A stretch of 44,984 bases of DNA from CAVQGF01 sp045807945. Its GTDB lineage: Bacteria; Acidobacteriota; Terriglobia; Terriglobales; Acidobacteriaceae. Shown here piece after piece: positions 24,212 through 32,072 of this stretch. The notes under the pieces are model-generated. The model did not search any database. It was not told where the DNA came from and saw nothing but the letters and a program-made list of their open reading frames with translations. Within the stretch, counting starts at the first letter, position 1; the number at the start of each line of letters is the position of its first letter. The DNA is taken from the NCBI GenBank assembly GCA_045807945.1, contig JBJMGI010000060.1:1-44984 (forward strand), in the 5' to 3' direction. The position numbers were made by a program, and so were the translations under genes.

Positions 24212-25105
24212 TTAGTCTCCATCATCCTCGTCGTTGTCATCACCGCCAGCTGATTTCGACGAGAGGATCTCCCAAGTGTTGTTATCACCGTGCTGCTGGG
24301 TATAGAAAATGCGCCACTTCCCGCGAAAAGGCGTGGGCGTTTTGAAACCAAGCAAGCCGGTAACAGACGGGTCACCATCTGACTCGTGCCAACCGGTGAT
24401 CTCGTTATCACCCTCGTTATTGAACGCGCCCGTGTAACCGAGGGCGGCTGTGCCGAAGAGCGAGTCCAACGTCGCCGAAGTATCGCGTCCCTCGGCCTCG
24501 ATGCGGATGGGCTGGGCACCGTGGCTGTAGTCAGCGCGTACGTCGAACAGGTATGCCGAATCGAGCGCGTTGCGCTGGGTATGGAGCGTATCGCCGGCGT
24601 CTTCTACAAAGACGATATGGTCGCCATCCCAGAACGAACAGTTGTCCAGACCGGTGTGCGCCTGGTCGCCGCGATACAGCAGCGAAAGCGCGCCGTTGTT
24701 GCCGCTTAGCACGAGCTTGAAGACGCCCCCAAATCCGCCGTATGCCGAGCCGGCCTGGGTGCGGTTATCGGTGTCGCCGGTTTCATCGAAATAGAATTCG
24801 CTGAAGTTCGTACCCGGACGGAACTGGCCGTTTTCCGGCCGCTTGAACGCAGTGGCATGTGCGGCGCGCGCGGCTGCGGTGGCGCTGAATGGAGCGGTAC
24901 CGTCCACAGCCGTGTCGTGAATCGTGACCCAAGTCGTACCGAAGACTTTGCCGTAGGTGTGCAGATCGAGCGCGTCCTGCGAGAGGATCGCCAGATCGCA
25001 GGCTGCCTCGGCTAAACCAGGAGGTGGAGGGTCATGCCAAGTCGTCATCGGAGCCTGTGTGTCGGTGAAATGCGGCGGGGAATGTGGAGCAGTTTTCCCA
25101 GCCAC
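24212..25105 (-). pseudogene. PhoX/DUF839-like protein, probably N-terminally truncated
   Basis: The 297-residue frame resembles the C-terminal half of DUF839 (PhoX-like phosphatase) proteins: GTTWVTIHD, FKRPENGQFRPGTNFSEFYFDETGDTDN, YGGFGGVFKL, FWDGDHIVFVEDAGDTLH, and a final GKWRIFYTQQHGDNNTWEI. Full family members are usually well over 450 residues and are exported. Here no signal peptide exists, the first 20 residues look like chance sequence, and the GTG (25105) or ATG (about 25048) starts lack a ribosome-binding site. It may be a decayed gene or a short functional form. It ends in an Asp-rich tail (DDNDEDDGD). Confidence 0.5.
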
Positions 25106-25163
25106 CTGCCAATGTATACGGTAGTAAGAATCGGACTGTAAGAGTTTCCAACTAGTAATGATG

Positions 25164-25194
25164 AATGCCCTCGTACTTGGACGAGGGCATTTTT
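25164..25194 (+). terminator. perfect 11-bp terminator hairpin, orphan on plus strand
   Basis: AATGCCCTCGT-ACTTGG-ACGAGGGCATT followed by TTT, then CG and TTTT. It reads as an intrinsic terminator only on the plus strand, yet the nearest plus-strand gene upstream ends at 24037. It may end an unannotated short RNA, or be a relic of a lost gene. Confidence 0.7.
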
Positions 25195-25200
25195 CGTTTT

Positions 25201-25236
25201 CCCGCCCAAGCGGAACTCAGGTGGCGCATCTGGCGA
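25201..25236. repeat. hairpin repeat copy R2 (degenerate)
   Basis: CCCGCCCAAGC-GGAA-CTCAGGTGGCGCATCTGGC: the left arm is well kept and the right arm is mutated relative to R1 and R3. It is upstream of the DUF1259 gene rather than behind a stop codon. Confidence 0.6.
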
Positions 25237-25293
25237 CACGAGCGACCCCGCCACCTCCGCGATTTCGATAACATCTCAGCAGAGGGGTGGGTT

Positions 25294-26187
25294 ATGCGGC
25301 AAATCTCAAGGCTACTGATATTTTGTGCGCTCGCGGCAGCGGCCGCGGTGACGCAGCAAACAACTGCTTCCAGCGACTCTGCGTGGAAGCCCGTGGAGCA
25401 GGCAATGGGACACAGCGGACAAGTGCAACCCGACGGCGCGATGAAGTTCGGGCTGCCACGCTCCGACCTGAAGGTCGTGCTTCGCGGCGTCCAGATCAAG
25501 CCCCCGCTCGCGCTGGGCGGATGGGTGGCATTCTCTTCCAGCGGGCACGGCATGGTGATGGGCGACCTTGTGCTAACGGAGAATGAGGTTGCGCCCGTGA
25601 TGTCTGAACTCGAGCACAGCGGGATCGCCGTGACCGCGCTGCACAATCATCTACTGCACGAAACGCCTCACGTGATGTACATGCATATTGCCGCGCAAGG
25701 GGACGCAACCACGCTGGCGCATGGCGTCCACGATGCCGTCGCGCTCACGAAAATTCCGCCAGCACCTGCGGCTCCGGCATCCGCTACGAGCAAACTCGAG
25801 ATCGACACCGCCGGGATCGAAACCGCGCTCGGGCACAAGGGCAAGATCAATGGCGGAGTATTCCAGGTTGGCGTGCCGCGTGCCGAAGCAATAACCGACG
25901 CAGGGATGAAGGTGCCGAACTCGCTCGGCGTCGCCACCGGCATCAACTTCCAGCCGACGGGAAACGGCAAAGCTGCGATTGCGGGAGATTTTGTGCTGCT
26001 GCCGTCCGAGGTGGGCCCGGTAATGAAGGCGCTGCGCGCCGGCGGGATCGAGGTGACCGCGGTGCACAGCCACATGCTCGACGAGAGTCCGCGGCTCATC
26101 TTCATGCACTACTGGGCGAACGACGATGCCGTGAAACTGGCGAAGGCACTTCGCGCGACGCTGGATCTGACGAACTCGGCGAAATGA
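25294..26187 (+). CDS. DUF1259 family secreted protein with two repeats
   Basis: The 297-residue product has a signal peptide (MRQISRLLIFCALAAAAAVTQQ) and two copies of the DUF1259 (LppY/LpqO) domain, about residues 30-145 and 165-292. Each ends with a matching motif: VTALHNHLLHETPHVMYMH and VTAVHSHMLDESPRLIFMH. The paired His residues look like a ligand or metal site, but no reaction is known. AGAGGGG before the ATG supports this start. A hairpin repeat follows the stop directly. Confidence 0.87.
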   Translation: MRQISRLLIFCALAAAAAVTQQTTASSDSAWKPVEQAMGHSGQVQPDGAMKFGLPRSDLKVVLRGVQIKPPLALGGWVAFSSSGHGMVMGDLVLTENEVAPVMSELEHSGIAVTALHNHLLHETPHVMYMHIAAQGDATTLAHGVHDAVALTKIPPAPAAPASATSKLEIDTAGIETALGHKGKINGGVFQVGVPRAEAITDAGMKVPNSLGVATGINFQPTGNGKAAIAGDFVLLPSEVGPVMKALRAGGIEVTAVHSHMLDESPRLIFMHYWANDDAVKLAKALRATLDLTNSAK

Positions 26188-26199
26188 CTTCTTCACATT

Positions 26200-26232
26200 C
26201 CCACCCAAGCAAAGCTTGGGTGGGGCAGCCGG
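26200..26232. repeat. hairpin repeat copy R3 (near-perfect palindrome)
   Basis: CCCACCCAAGC-AAA-GCTTGGGTGGGG followed by CAGCCGGC. The 11-bp arms are fully complementary. It starts 13 bases after the DUF1259 stop and could act as a 3'-end hairpin. Confidence 0.82.
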
Positions 26233-26273
26233 CCTCGATTGCGCGGCTCAATGCTCTGCAATAGCATCTCCGG

Positions 26274-26912
26274 ATGCGTTCCCTCAGGCTCTCCTCGATA
26301 GTCCTTGCAGGAATACTAGTCAGCTGCACCCATGGATTGGCAGCGGATGAGAAATTGCTCGCCAGGACTCCCGACGGGGGTTCCATCACGCAGGGGAACC
26401 TGTATGAGAACCCCGCCATCGGTATGAGCATCCCGCTTGAAGGGTCGTGGCAGTTCTTCGAGCAGGAAGATCAAGAACGTATGGGGATTGCGGCAGCCTC
26501 GTCGCATCCGCCAGCCAACTGTGCCGGCCCGCTCTGCCAGGAGGCAATCAAAACCGCACTCATCACTAAGCCTTCCCCGCTGCCGCCCTTCGGGACGATC
26601 TTCCTGATCGCCTATAAGCTCGAACCCAAGTACCTGGACCGGCAAAAGTATCCACTATACAAATTTGCGGACGTGATGATGCGCGGCAGCCTGCCGCCGG
26701 ACCAGTCGGCTGCCGAGCCCATGACGGAGATCAAGCTCAGTGGGCACCCGGCTTATCGACAGCGAGTGAAGCAGGCTGGAAGCGACGCCGTCACGAACAT
26801 CGGATATGTTTTCGAGAACAAGGGATACGTCGTTCTGATGGTCGCCGCGGCCCCGACTGAGGGGAGCGAGAGCAAACTGCAAGCAGCTATTGAGAAGATG
26901 AAGCTGCAATGA
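26274..26912 (+). CDS. secreted lipoprotein-like protein of unknown function
   Basis: The 212-residue product has a signal peptide with a possible lipobox (ILVSC, Cys18). A soluble domain follows, with YENPAIGMSIPLEGSWQFF near the start, KIALITKPSPLPPFGTIFLIAYKL-type strands, and a C-terminal GHPAYRQRVKQAG...YVFENKGYVVLMVAAAPTEG pattern. The latter resembles PsbP- or DcrB-like domains that assess small-molecule or protein binding at the envelope. That likeness is by eye only. It stands between two hairpin repeats. Confidence 0.65.
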   Translation: MRSLRLSSIVLAGILVSCTHGLAADEKLLARTPDGGSITQGNLYENPAIGMSIPLEGSWQFFEQEDQERMGIAAASSHPPANCAGPLCQEAIKTALITKPSPLPPFGTIFLIAYKLEPKYLDRQKYPLYKFADVMMRGSLPPDQSAAEPMTEIKLSGHPAYRQRVKQAGSDAVTNIGYVFENKGYVVLMVAAAPTEGSESKLQAAIEKMKLQ

Positions 26913-26925
26913 TCCACCTGCGGCG

Positions 26926-26957
26926 AGCCAAGCGGAGCTTGGAGGGGGCACCCGGCA
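26926..26957. repeat. hairpin repeat copy R4
   Basis: GCCAAGC-GGA-GCTTGGAGGGGGCACCCGGCA. The central stem is kept, while the outer CCCAC arm is degenerate. The copy starts 14 bases after the stop at 26912. Confidence 0.65.
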
Positions 26958-26987
26958 ATAAGCAGCGGGTGAATTCGTCGAGTTGAA

Positions 26988-27018
26988 TATCGGGGACCGG
27001 GAAGGACCGGCCCCCGAT
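26988..27018 (-). terminator. hairpin after the secreted protein gene
   Basis: ATCGGGG-A-CCGG and CCGG-C-CCCCGAT pair around GAAGGA. It lies just past the stop at 27030 on the minus strand and is followed there by ATTCAAC rather than a T-run, so it is probably an RNA 3'-end stabiliser or weak terminator. Confidence 0.5.
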
Positions 27019-27029
27019 TGTTAATTTGC

Positions 27030-27839
27030 TTACTTAGCTGGCGTATAGCTCAGGTCTGAACGATAAGTAGCGGCATGGGTGTAAAGACGTGCTGTGCTTT
27101 CGCGGATGGTCTTGAATATCGCATCCGCAGCTTCCTTGCCGAGTGTCTCGGTGGCAACGTCCTGCGGCGACTTCGGTAAAGGAGCGAATTCAGCCCAATT
27201 CTGTCTCGAGTTCAGTAGAACGAAAGTAGGCGCTTCTCCACCGTTAGCGAGTTGGAGCCAACCAGAGGTCTTAGGCCAATCCGCTTTGCTGAGCGCGTCG
27301 TTCACTTTCTTGATGGCGTCGATGAAATCGGGCACAGTCCCAGGATGCAGCGTGTAGATCGTAACTGAGGTGATCGGCGCCGGCGGTTGATTGGGAGGAG
27401 CAAGGCTCATATCTGCGCGGTAGATATAGAAGCCGTTGTTACCGCCTACGACTGTCGGTCCGATGCTCGCACCGGCGTCAGCAGCATCGGCTTTGCCCAT
27501 CTTCTTCTCCCAGTCATCGAAATCCTTCCAGGCGTGTCCGCAGGTGGAGGTGACATACGTGCCGGTCATATCGCTGGTGCCGATCTCGAAAGTGTTCCAC
27601 GTCCAGGTATCCTTCTGCGATGCGTGGAATTGATTGTGTTTTTTGCGCGCCGCTTCGAAGGCCGCGGTACCGCCCGGTTTGGGTGTTTGAAAGAAGATCC
27701 GGCACACATTGTTAGCGTTTTGCGCGTTGATGGCCGCTGTGTTGGATCCGCTTGCCGCACCGGCTTGCGCCCAGCCAGACGCTGCACCGAACATTGCGAT
27801 CACGATGAGCGCGAGGCCTGCTTTCTTGCCTGTTTTCAT
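27030..27839 (-). CDS. secreted protein of unknown function
   Basis: The 269-residue product has a clear signal peptide (MKTGKKAGLALIVIAMFGAASGWAQA). The mature part has a Cys pair (Cys46 and Cys100-region TSTCGHAWKDFDDWEKKMG) and the segments HNQFHASQKDTWTWNTFEIG, GFYIYRADMSLAPPNQPP and VTIYTLHPGTVPDFIDAIKKV. The layout resembles tandem ferredoxin-like (dimeric alpha/beta barrel) modules. AGGAGA lies six bases before the ATG. No family is recognised with certainty. Confidence 0.7.
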   Translation of the reverse strand: MKTGKKAGLALIVIAMFGAASGWAQAGAASGSNTAAINAQNANNVCRIFFQTPKPGGTAAFEAARKKHNQFHASQKDTWTWNTFEIGTSDMTGTYVTSTCGHAWKDFDDWEKKMGKADAADAGASIGPTVVGGNNGFYIYRADMSLAPPNQPPAPITSVTIYTLHPGTVPDFIDAIKKVNDALSKADWPKTSGWLQLANGGEAPTFVLLNSRQNWAEFAPLPKSPQDVATETLGKEAADAIFKTIRESTARLYTHAATYRSDLSYTPAK

Positions 27840-27942
27840 AGGAGTCTCCTGGGGCGAAATTCATTCGCGCAGCGAACCCTATGCCCGCTAGCGAACATTG
27901 TCAAATACCGCCGAAGGATCCTGTACAGAGCCCGCGTCAACC

Positions 27943-27980
27943 ACCCCACCCAAGTTGCGCTTGGGTGAGGCACCCCGGCG
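27943..27980. repeat. hairpin repeat copy R5
   Basis: CCCACCCAAG-TTGCG-CTTGGGTGAGG followed by CACCCCGGCG, in the divergent/upstream region of the secreted protein gene. Arms pair with one mismatch. Confidence 0.75.
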
Positions 27981-28027
27981 CGACGGAAGCGATTCCGCAC
28001 CCTACCGCTCTGCCGAAGGCGGGCTCG

Positions 28028-28078
28028 CCACGGATTCGTACGGATCAGCACGGATTATTCGCGCTAAGTCCTTTGTTT
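28028..28078. repeat. dispersed CACGGATT/CGCTAAGTCC repeat, copy 1
   Basis: CACGGATT-type words in tandem are followed by CGCTAAGTCCTTTGTTT (28062-28078), which occurs again in inverted orientation at 32645-32661 with no mismatch over 17 bases. The CGGATC/CGGATT words next to it also recur there. Confidence 0.75.
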
Positions 28079-28227
28079 ATCGGATTCGATAAATTGCTCC
28101 TTCCTCCGGCCAACTCTGAATGATTTCAACGAGTTAGCGAGAGGAGATCCGTCGAGATCCGATGGATATCCGTTGCATCGTTCTAAGCGGCCTTCCGCAG
28201 AGCGGAAGCTCTCTTGGTTGTTCGATT

Positions 28228-28247
28228 CACACGGCTAAAGCCGTGTG
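28228..28247. repeat. small perfect hairpin
   Basis: CACACGGC-TAAA-GCCGTGTG, an 8-bp stem with a four-base loop, in the non-coding region. No T-run follows, so it is not an intrinsic terminator. Confidence 0.6.
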
Positions 28248-28331
28248 CTGACACAAAACTTGCGAACGCTGCGCGGCGTTAAGTTGTCAAAGAGCATTGC
28301 CGCAAGGATTACTCCCCACCCCCCCGGGGGG

Positions 28332-28440
28332 ATCTTTGAAAACAAAGGCGTTAGCTCCCCCTATCTTTGATTCTGAAGGGTTTAGGGTCGCAATCTTTGA
28401 TTTAAAAGAACTTACGAGGCAAATATCTAAAAGATATTTA
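28332..28440. repeat. degenerate tandem array of about 31 bp
   Basis: Units start with ATCTTTGA at 28332, 28363 and 28393 and with ATCTAAAAG at 28424, giving spacings of 31, 30 and 31 bases. Each unit continues with an A-rich tract and a G/T core (AAAGGCGTTAG, GAAGGGTTTAG, AAGAACTTACG). It is too degenerate and lacks spacers, so it is not CRISPR. The unit core resembles the AAAGGACTTAGCG word of the repeats at 28062 and 32645. Confidence 0.7.
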
Positions 28441-28556
28441 ATACCAATGTGTATATCTGCTTAGACGCAGGAACTCTGGATTGGTTGCGGGAAAATTTCA
28501 GCATTTCGACGCGATCCAAGCTTCTAGCTTCTCCGAAACAATCGGCGACCTGGGCC

Positions 28557-28594
28557 TTGACTAACATCCAATTATGTAGCATATTGTGTACATA
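28557..28594 (+). promoter_or_regulatory. toxin-antitoxin promoter with overlapping palindrome
   Basis: TTGACT (28557-28562) and CATATT (28580-28585) are spaced by 17 bases. TATGTA (28574-28579) and TACATA (28589-28594) form an inverted repeat with a 9-base interval that straddles the -10 box. This is the expected place for autorepression by the antitoxin encoded at 28610. Confidence 0.6.
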
Positions 28595-28609
28595 TTTGGA
28601 GAGTGCCAG

Positions 28610-29047
28610 ATGGCTTCTGCCCTGCAAAACCTGACCACCATGGGAGTGAAGCTCGATGTCCCGCCGGACCTCTCGGACCCGGATGTGCAGGAGAAGCTCT
28701 CGCCGGCCGCCATCAAGGCGCTGGTCAAAATCGTCGACAACTGGGGCATCACGCAGGAAGAGGCGCGCGAACTCATTGGGGGCGTGTCGCACGGCAAGTA
28801 CCACGAGTGGAAACGGGGGAAAGCATCCACGCTGAAGCAGGACGAACTTACCCGGGTCTCGCTGCTACTCGGCATTTACCGAGCGCTCAACATCCTGTAT
28901 TCCAAGCCGCTGGCTGCGAGTTGGGTAAGGCTGCACAACACCAATCCGCTGCTTAGCGGCAATACCCCGCTGGAGTACATGGTCAGGGGCGGCGTGCCAG
29001 CGATGGTTACGCTGCGGCGGCTGCTCGATGCCAGGCGCGGGGGATGA
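28610..29047 (+). CDS. MbcA/ParS/Xre-type antitoxin (DUF2384)
   Basis: The 145-residue protein has an N-terminal Xre-like helix-turn-helix region (LSPAAIKALVKIVDNWGITQEEARELIGGVSHGKYHEWKRG) and the C-terminal MbcA/ParS toxin-binding domain. The latter includes LLLGIYRALNILYSKP, WVRLHNTNPLLSGNTPLEYMVRGG and a final MVTLRRLLDARRGG. It should neutralise the RES toxin encoded next and repress its own promoter. GGAGAG lies seven bases before ATG 28610. The stop overlaps the toxin start by ATGA. Confidence 0.9.
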   Translation: MASALQNLTTMGVKLDVPPDLSDPDVQEKLSPAAIKALVKIVDNWGITQEEARELIGGVSHGKYHEWKRGKASTLKQDELTRVSLLLGIYRALNILYSKPLAASWVRLHNTNPLLSGNTPLEYMVRGGVPAMVTLRRLLDARRGG

Positions 29048-29724
29048 ACCCCTCGACCACCGCGCTTCACCAGAACGACACTCATCGACTGATCCCGACA
29101 AAGTGGGATGCACCTGTGCTCGACGAGCTTGCTGACAATACCGGCGAATTCGCGGCACTCTCCGAGTTGGAGCGCGCGACCAATGATCGCGTGCTGCACG
29201 AAAACAATCTGCTCCCCGGCATCAGCAACCACGAGTTGGTCTTCGGTCTTCCTTATTGGCACATTGTGAATGCGGCATTCTGCTATTCGGCGCCGGGCGG
29301 AGCCAGATTCAACCCGCCCGACCGCGGCGCCTGGTACGCGGGCTTCGAACTAGAGACGGCGCAGTCCGAAGTCGCCTTCCATCGGAGCAAGGAACTCAAA
29401 GAGATCGCGGCGGAATGGGGACGCGAAGAAGTCTCAGATTATGTCGACTATCTTGCGGATTTTCGGGCGGAGTTCCACGATATTCGCGGGGACGTGAGGT
29501 TTCAGAAGTGTCTCGATCCCGAAAGCTATGCTGCATCGCAACATCTGGCGGCCACTCTACTGCAAGCGGGCGCGCAAGGCATCGTGTACCCCAGCGTGCG
29601 GCATGCGGGCGGGACTTGTGTGGGGTGCTTTCGCCCAGCGATAGTGACGAACGTACGCCGTGGCCGCGAGTTCCGGATGAGTTTTGGCAAGGATGCGGAG
29701 CTCAAGAAGATACTGCCGATCTGA
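29044..29724 (+). CDS. RES-domain toxin
   Basis: The 226-residue protein carries the RES domain (about 80-215). GGARFNPPDRGAWYAG supplies the conserved Arg88 and Tyr98, ETAQSEVAFHR the conserved Glu, and QGIVYPSVRHAGG the Ser/Arg strand. RES toxins of this type (MbcT, Res) degrade NAD+ by phosphorolysis or hydrolysis and stop growth. The first 75 residues precede the usual domain, as in larger family members. Translation is coupled to the antitoxin. Hairpin repeat R6 follows the stop. Confidence 0.88.
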   Translation: MNPSTTALHQNDTHRLIPTKWDAPVLDELADNTGEFAALSELERATNDRVLHENNLLPGISNHELVFGLPYWHIVNAAFCYSAPGGARFNPPDRGAWYAGFELETAQSEVAFHRSKELKEIAAEWGREEVSDYVDYLADFRAEFHDIRGDVRFQKCLDPESYAASQHLAATLLQAGAQGIVYPSVRHAGGTCVGCFRPAIVTNVRRGREFRMSFGKDAELKKILPI

Positions 29725-29730
29725 ACATCA

Positions 29731-29758
29731 TCCACACAAGCTGGCGCTTATGTGGGAA
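29731..29758. repeat. hairpin repeat copy R6
   Basis: CCACACAAGC-TG-GCGCTTATGTGGG, seven bases after the RES toxin stop. It has the same layout as the other copies but with CACA in place of CACC, and matching changes in the other arm (ATGTGG), so pairing is kept. Confidence 0.6.
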
Positions 29759-29878
29759 CCTCGGAAAGGAGAAGGCGGACTGCGTGGGCAACCTGGCAAA
29801 GTGATGGCCGCGGGTTTGACGTCGCCAAACATCCCGCCGCTGCACAGAGCCAGCAGATCCAAGGACGCGTGAGCTGGA

Positions 29879-30403
29879 TTAGAGACGTTTTATCGCTGTG
29901 ATGGATGCGGTTCGATAACCCATACGCTGCTGATAGAACAAGCCAGCGTGGACATTTGCGGTGTGATATTCCAAAAATGCGAACTCCGCGCGGTGTAGCC
30001 GTCCCCAGTCTTCAGCTGCTCGCAGCAGTCGTCCACCAATGCTTTGATTTTGGTAACGCCGGGCTACCGCGATTTCCGAGATCGAGCAGTAGATCATAGC
30101 CCGATGCATGGGGTCCGGGATTCGTTCGAGCCGGGCGTCTACGAAGCCGGCGACTTCACCGCTGACGGCCGCGACAAGGGTGATAGTAGCTCCAGCATTG
30201 TGGGCGGAATGCTGCCGGCCATCCCGATAGCGCACCGCTATGCTTTCAAGTGCTGGCACCAAGTAAAGTTCAGGATCCAGGCCGGCGTGATACTCAGCAC
30301 TTTCCAGGAAGATGCTGGCGATTCCCCCGGCATCTCCTGAAACGGCAGGGCGGATCGTGATCGGCGTTGGACTGGATTTTTGCAGCGGATAGCGTTGGCG
30401 CAC
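29879..30403 (-). CDS. GNAT family N-acetyltransferase
   Basis: The 174-residue protein shows the GNAT layout: ITIRPAVSGDAGGIASIF at the N-terminus, a central TLVAAVSGEVAGFVDA strand pair, and the acetyl-CoA-binding ISEIAVARRYQNQSIGGRLLRAAEDWGR (Q/RxxGxG/A-like loop). It ends with FYQQRMGYRTASITAIK. The substrate cannot be told. It lies 12 bases after the DUF417 gene on the same strand, so the two are probably one transcript. Confidence 0.85.
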   Translation of the reverse strand: MRQRYPLQKSSPTPITIRPAVSGDAGGIASIFLESAEYHAGLDPELYLVPALESIAVRYRDGRQHSAHNAGATITLVAAVSGEVAGFVDARLERIPDPMHRAMIYCSISEIAVARRYQNQSIGGRLLRAAEDWGRLHRAEFAFLEYHTANVHAGLFYQQRMGYRTASITAIKRL

Positions 30404-30415
30404 GTGAACAATTCC

Positions 30416-30898
30416 TTAATTTACAGTTGCGGAGTACGCCTCAGTCGCGATAGCGATCGAAGCTCCCAGCAGGACCACATCCTTTATGAGAAAGCCTCCG
30501 GCCTCGCCCAGCATCGGGAAGCCGAGGCCCGCGGCCCAGACTCCAGCAGGCAACGACAGCATGAAGCTTAATGTGGTAAGGAACATTGCCATCGCGCCAA
30601 TAGCCCCGGCCAATGTAGCGCGAGGCGAGACCGGGCGCAGTAGTATCAATACGGCTATGGTCAGTTCGGCGACTCCGATAAGGTCCGAGGTTGCGCGCAC
30701 GCTGAAGCTGCGATATAGCCACGACATCAGAGGGCTGGTCGCAATGAGCGGCTGAATCCCGGCAGCTTCGTAGGCGCTGAACTTCATTCCTCCGATCCAA
30801 AACAGCACCAGCGCAAGACCGCAACGCAGGGCAGCATTCCCAAAAGCGACCGGTTTGGACGAAAGGCCTCGGTGACGCAACATGATGGTAGATGACAT
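30416..30898 (-). CDS. DUF417 (YkgB/RclC-like) membrane protein
   Basis: The 160-residue protein has four likely transmembrane segments and the DUF417 landmarks LRCGLALVLFWIGGMKFSAYEAAGIQPLIATSPLMSWLY and GFPMLGEAGGFLIKDVVLLG. RclC of this family is needed for resistance to reactive chlorine in E. coli; whether this one is similar is inference. It is upstream of the GNAT gene. Confidence 0.87.
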   Translation of the reverse strand: MSSTIMLRHRGLSSKPVAFGNAALRCGLALVLFWIGGMKFSAYEAAGIQPLIATSPLMSWLYRSFSVRATSDLIGVAELTIAVLILLRPVSPRATLAGAIGAMAMFLTTLSFMLSLPAGVWAAGLGFPMLGEAGGFLIKDVVLLGASIAIATEAYSATVN

Positions 30899-31059
30899 GG
30901 CAGGTGAGACTGCGCACCAAGCAAAAAGTTACAAGGTGGTCGGTGGCAAACAACTGCCCAGGGATGTAACTTTCAGGCGGGTCATACATCTGACGAAAGA
31001 GCCATAAGCGCGGCGGGTTCCCTGATTTAAACCCTCATCTCGCATTGGAGTCACTCGAT

Positions 31060-31710
31060 TTGTCCGCACCCGCACTCAAGCCCGGAGAGAACGCCGCCGA
31101 GCTTTCCCTCATTGACCGGATATGCGCCGGCGACAAAACAGCCTTTTACGATCTGATCAGGCCCTACGAGCGCGCTGTCTATACTTCGGCATATTCGATC
31201 CTGCAAAACGAGGCGGATGCCGAGGAGGTTGCGCAAGAAGCTTTCTTGAAAGCATTCAGGCATCTCAAGACGTTCCGGCGCGAGGCCAGGTTCTCGACAT
31301 GGCTCATCCAGATCGCGATCAATGAGTCGCGCATGCGACTGCGAAAAGATAGAAAGAATCTTTACGAGTCGATCGACGAAGGCAAAGATTGCGATGAGGG
31401 TGATTACATTCCGAAGGACTTCGCTGATTGGCGCGAGATCCCATCCGAAGCATTTGAGCGGAGCAGGTTAAAGAAGGCTCTGCACACAGCCATGGCCGGT
31501 TTGGCGCCGAAGTACCGCGAGGTCTTCGTTCTGCGCGACGTGGAAGAAATGAGCATAAGCGAGACCGCAAATGCCCTCGGGATAACCGAGGCGTCCGTGA
31601 AAACGCGCCTGTTACGCGCACGTCTGCAGATGCGTGACGCGCTCGCGCCGGGCTACGACGGTGGCTGGTCGACAAAAGACGGAAGCTGGCGGAAGGTGAG
31701 GCCTTGGTGA
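31060..31710 (+). CDS. ECF-type RNA polymerase sigma factor (module 2)
   Basis: The 216-residue product contains sigma region 2 (YDLIRPYERAVYTSAYSIL, DAEEVAQEAFLKAFRHL, FSTWLIQIAINESRMRLRK) and region 4 (LAPKYREVFVLRDVEEMSISETANALGITEASVKTRLLRARLQ). TTG 31060 is chosen because GGAG lies nine bases before it; an in-frame TTG at 31045 has none. A Trp-rich C-terminal tail (WSTKDGSWRKVRPW) follows region 4. Its stop overlaps the anti-sigma start. Confidence 0.9.
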   Translation: MSAPALKPGENAAELSLIDRICAGDKTAFYDLIRPYERAVYTSAYSILQNEADAEEVAQEAFLKAFRHLKTFRREARFSTWLIQIAINESRMRLRKDRKNLYESIDEGKDCDEGDYIPKDFADWREIPSEAFERSRLKKALHTAMAGLAPKYREVFVLRDVEEMSISETANALGITEASVKTRLLRARLQMRDALAPGYDGGWSTKDGSWRKVRPW

Positions 31711-31976
31711 AACAGCGAATCGTAGAGATAAGTTGCCCTCATGTGTGGCGCGAGCTGTCGAATTACATCGACCGCCAGATCGACCCTGAACTGCGCCTGC
31801 GCATGGAAGAACACTTTAAGACCTGCAAGCATTGCCGCGCCATCTTGGATGGTGCTAACAACGTAGTCAGCCTAGTCGGAGATGGACGCAGCTTCGATCT
31901 GCCCAAGGGCTTCAGTGAGCGCTTACGGAAGCGGCTGGAGGCTGAGCTGCCAGATCGGCCGCCGGATTGTGATTAA
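31707..31976 (+). CDS. soluble zinc-finger anti-sigma factor
   Basis: The 89-residue protein has the ZAS/HC2 motif (Cys10, His12, His36-x3-Cys40-x2-Cys43) in CPHVWRELSNYIDRQIDPELR and EEHFKTCKHC. It has no membrane segment, unlike the anti-sigma of module 1, so it should respond to a cytoplasmic cue such as oxidation of the zinc thiols. GTG 31707 overlaps the sigma stop (GTGA); a TTG one codon earlier is possible. Confidence 0.83.
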   Translation: MKQRIVEISCPHVWRELSNYIDRQIDPELRLRMEEHFKTCKHCRAILDGANNVVSLVGDGRSFDLPKGFSERLRKRLEAELPDRPPDCD

Positions 31977-32072
31977 GAGAGCAGCATCGAAACCAGGGCC
32001 CATTCGTTAGGTTTCTATCTGAATATCTTTTTACTTGAACTATCTTTTATCCGAACTTTTAAGGAGAGCATT

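Larger units (their letters stand above)
27840..28556. other. 717-base repeat-rich intergenic region
   Basis: No convincing gene is present. It holds hairpin repeat R5, a CACGGATT-type repeat shared with 32645-32700, an 8-bp stem hairpin (28228-28247), a C7/G6 run (28317-28330) and a roughly 31-bp degenerate tandem array. AT content rises in the last 250 bases before the toxin-antitoxin promoter. This suggests a locus that has received or accumulated mobile sequence. Confidence 0.65.

Noticed and set aside
28200..28260. Possible tRNA-like segment (TTCGATTC and an 8-bp hairpin)
   Set aside because: No acceptor stem, anticodon arm or CCA-end arrangement could be built around it.
28332..28440. 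Tandem array considered as a CRISPR
   Set aside because: Units are about 31 bp head to tail with no unique spacers, the repeats are strongly degenerate, and no cas genes are near.
29256..29804. Second plus-strand frame overlapping the RES toxin
   Set aside because: Out-of-frame shadow; the RES frame carries all conserved motifs.
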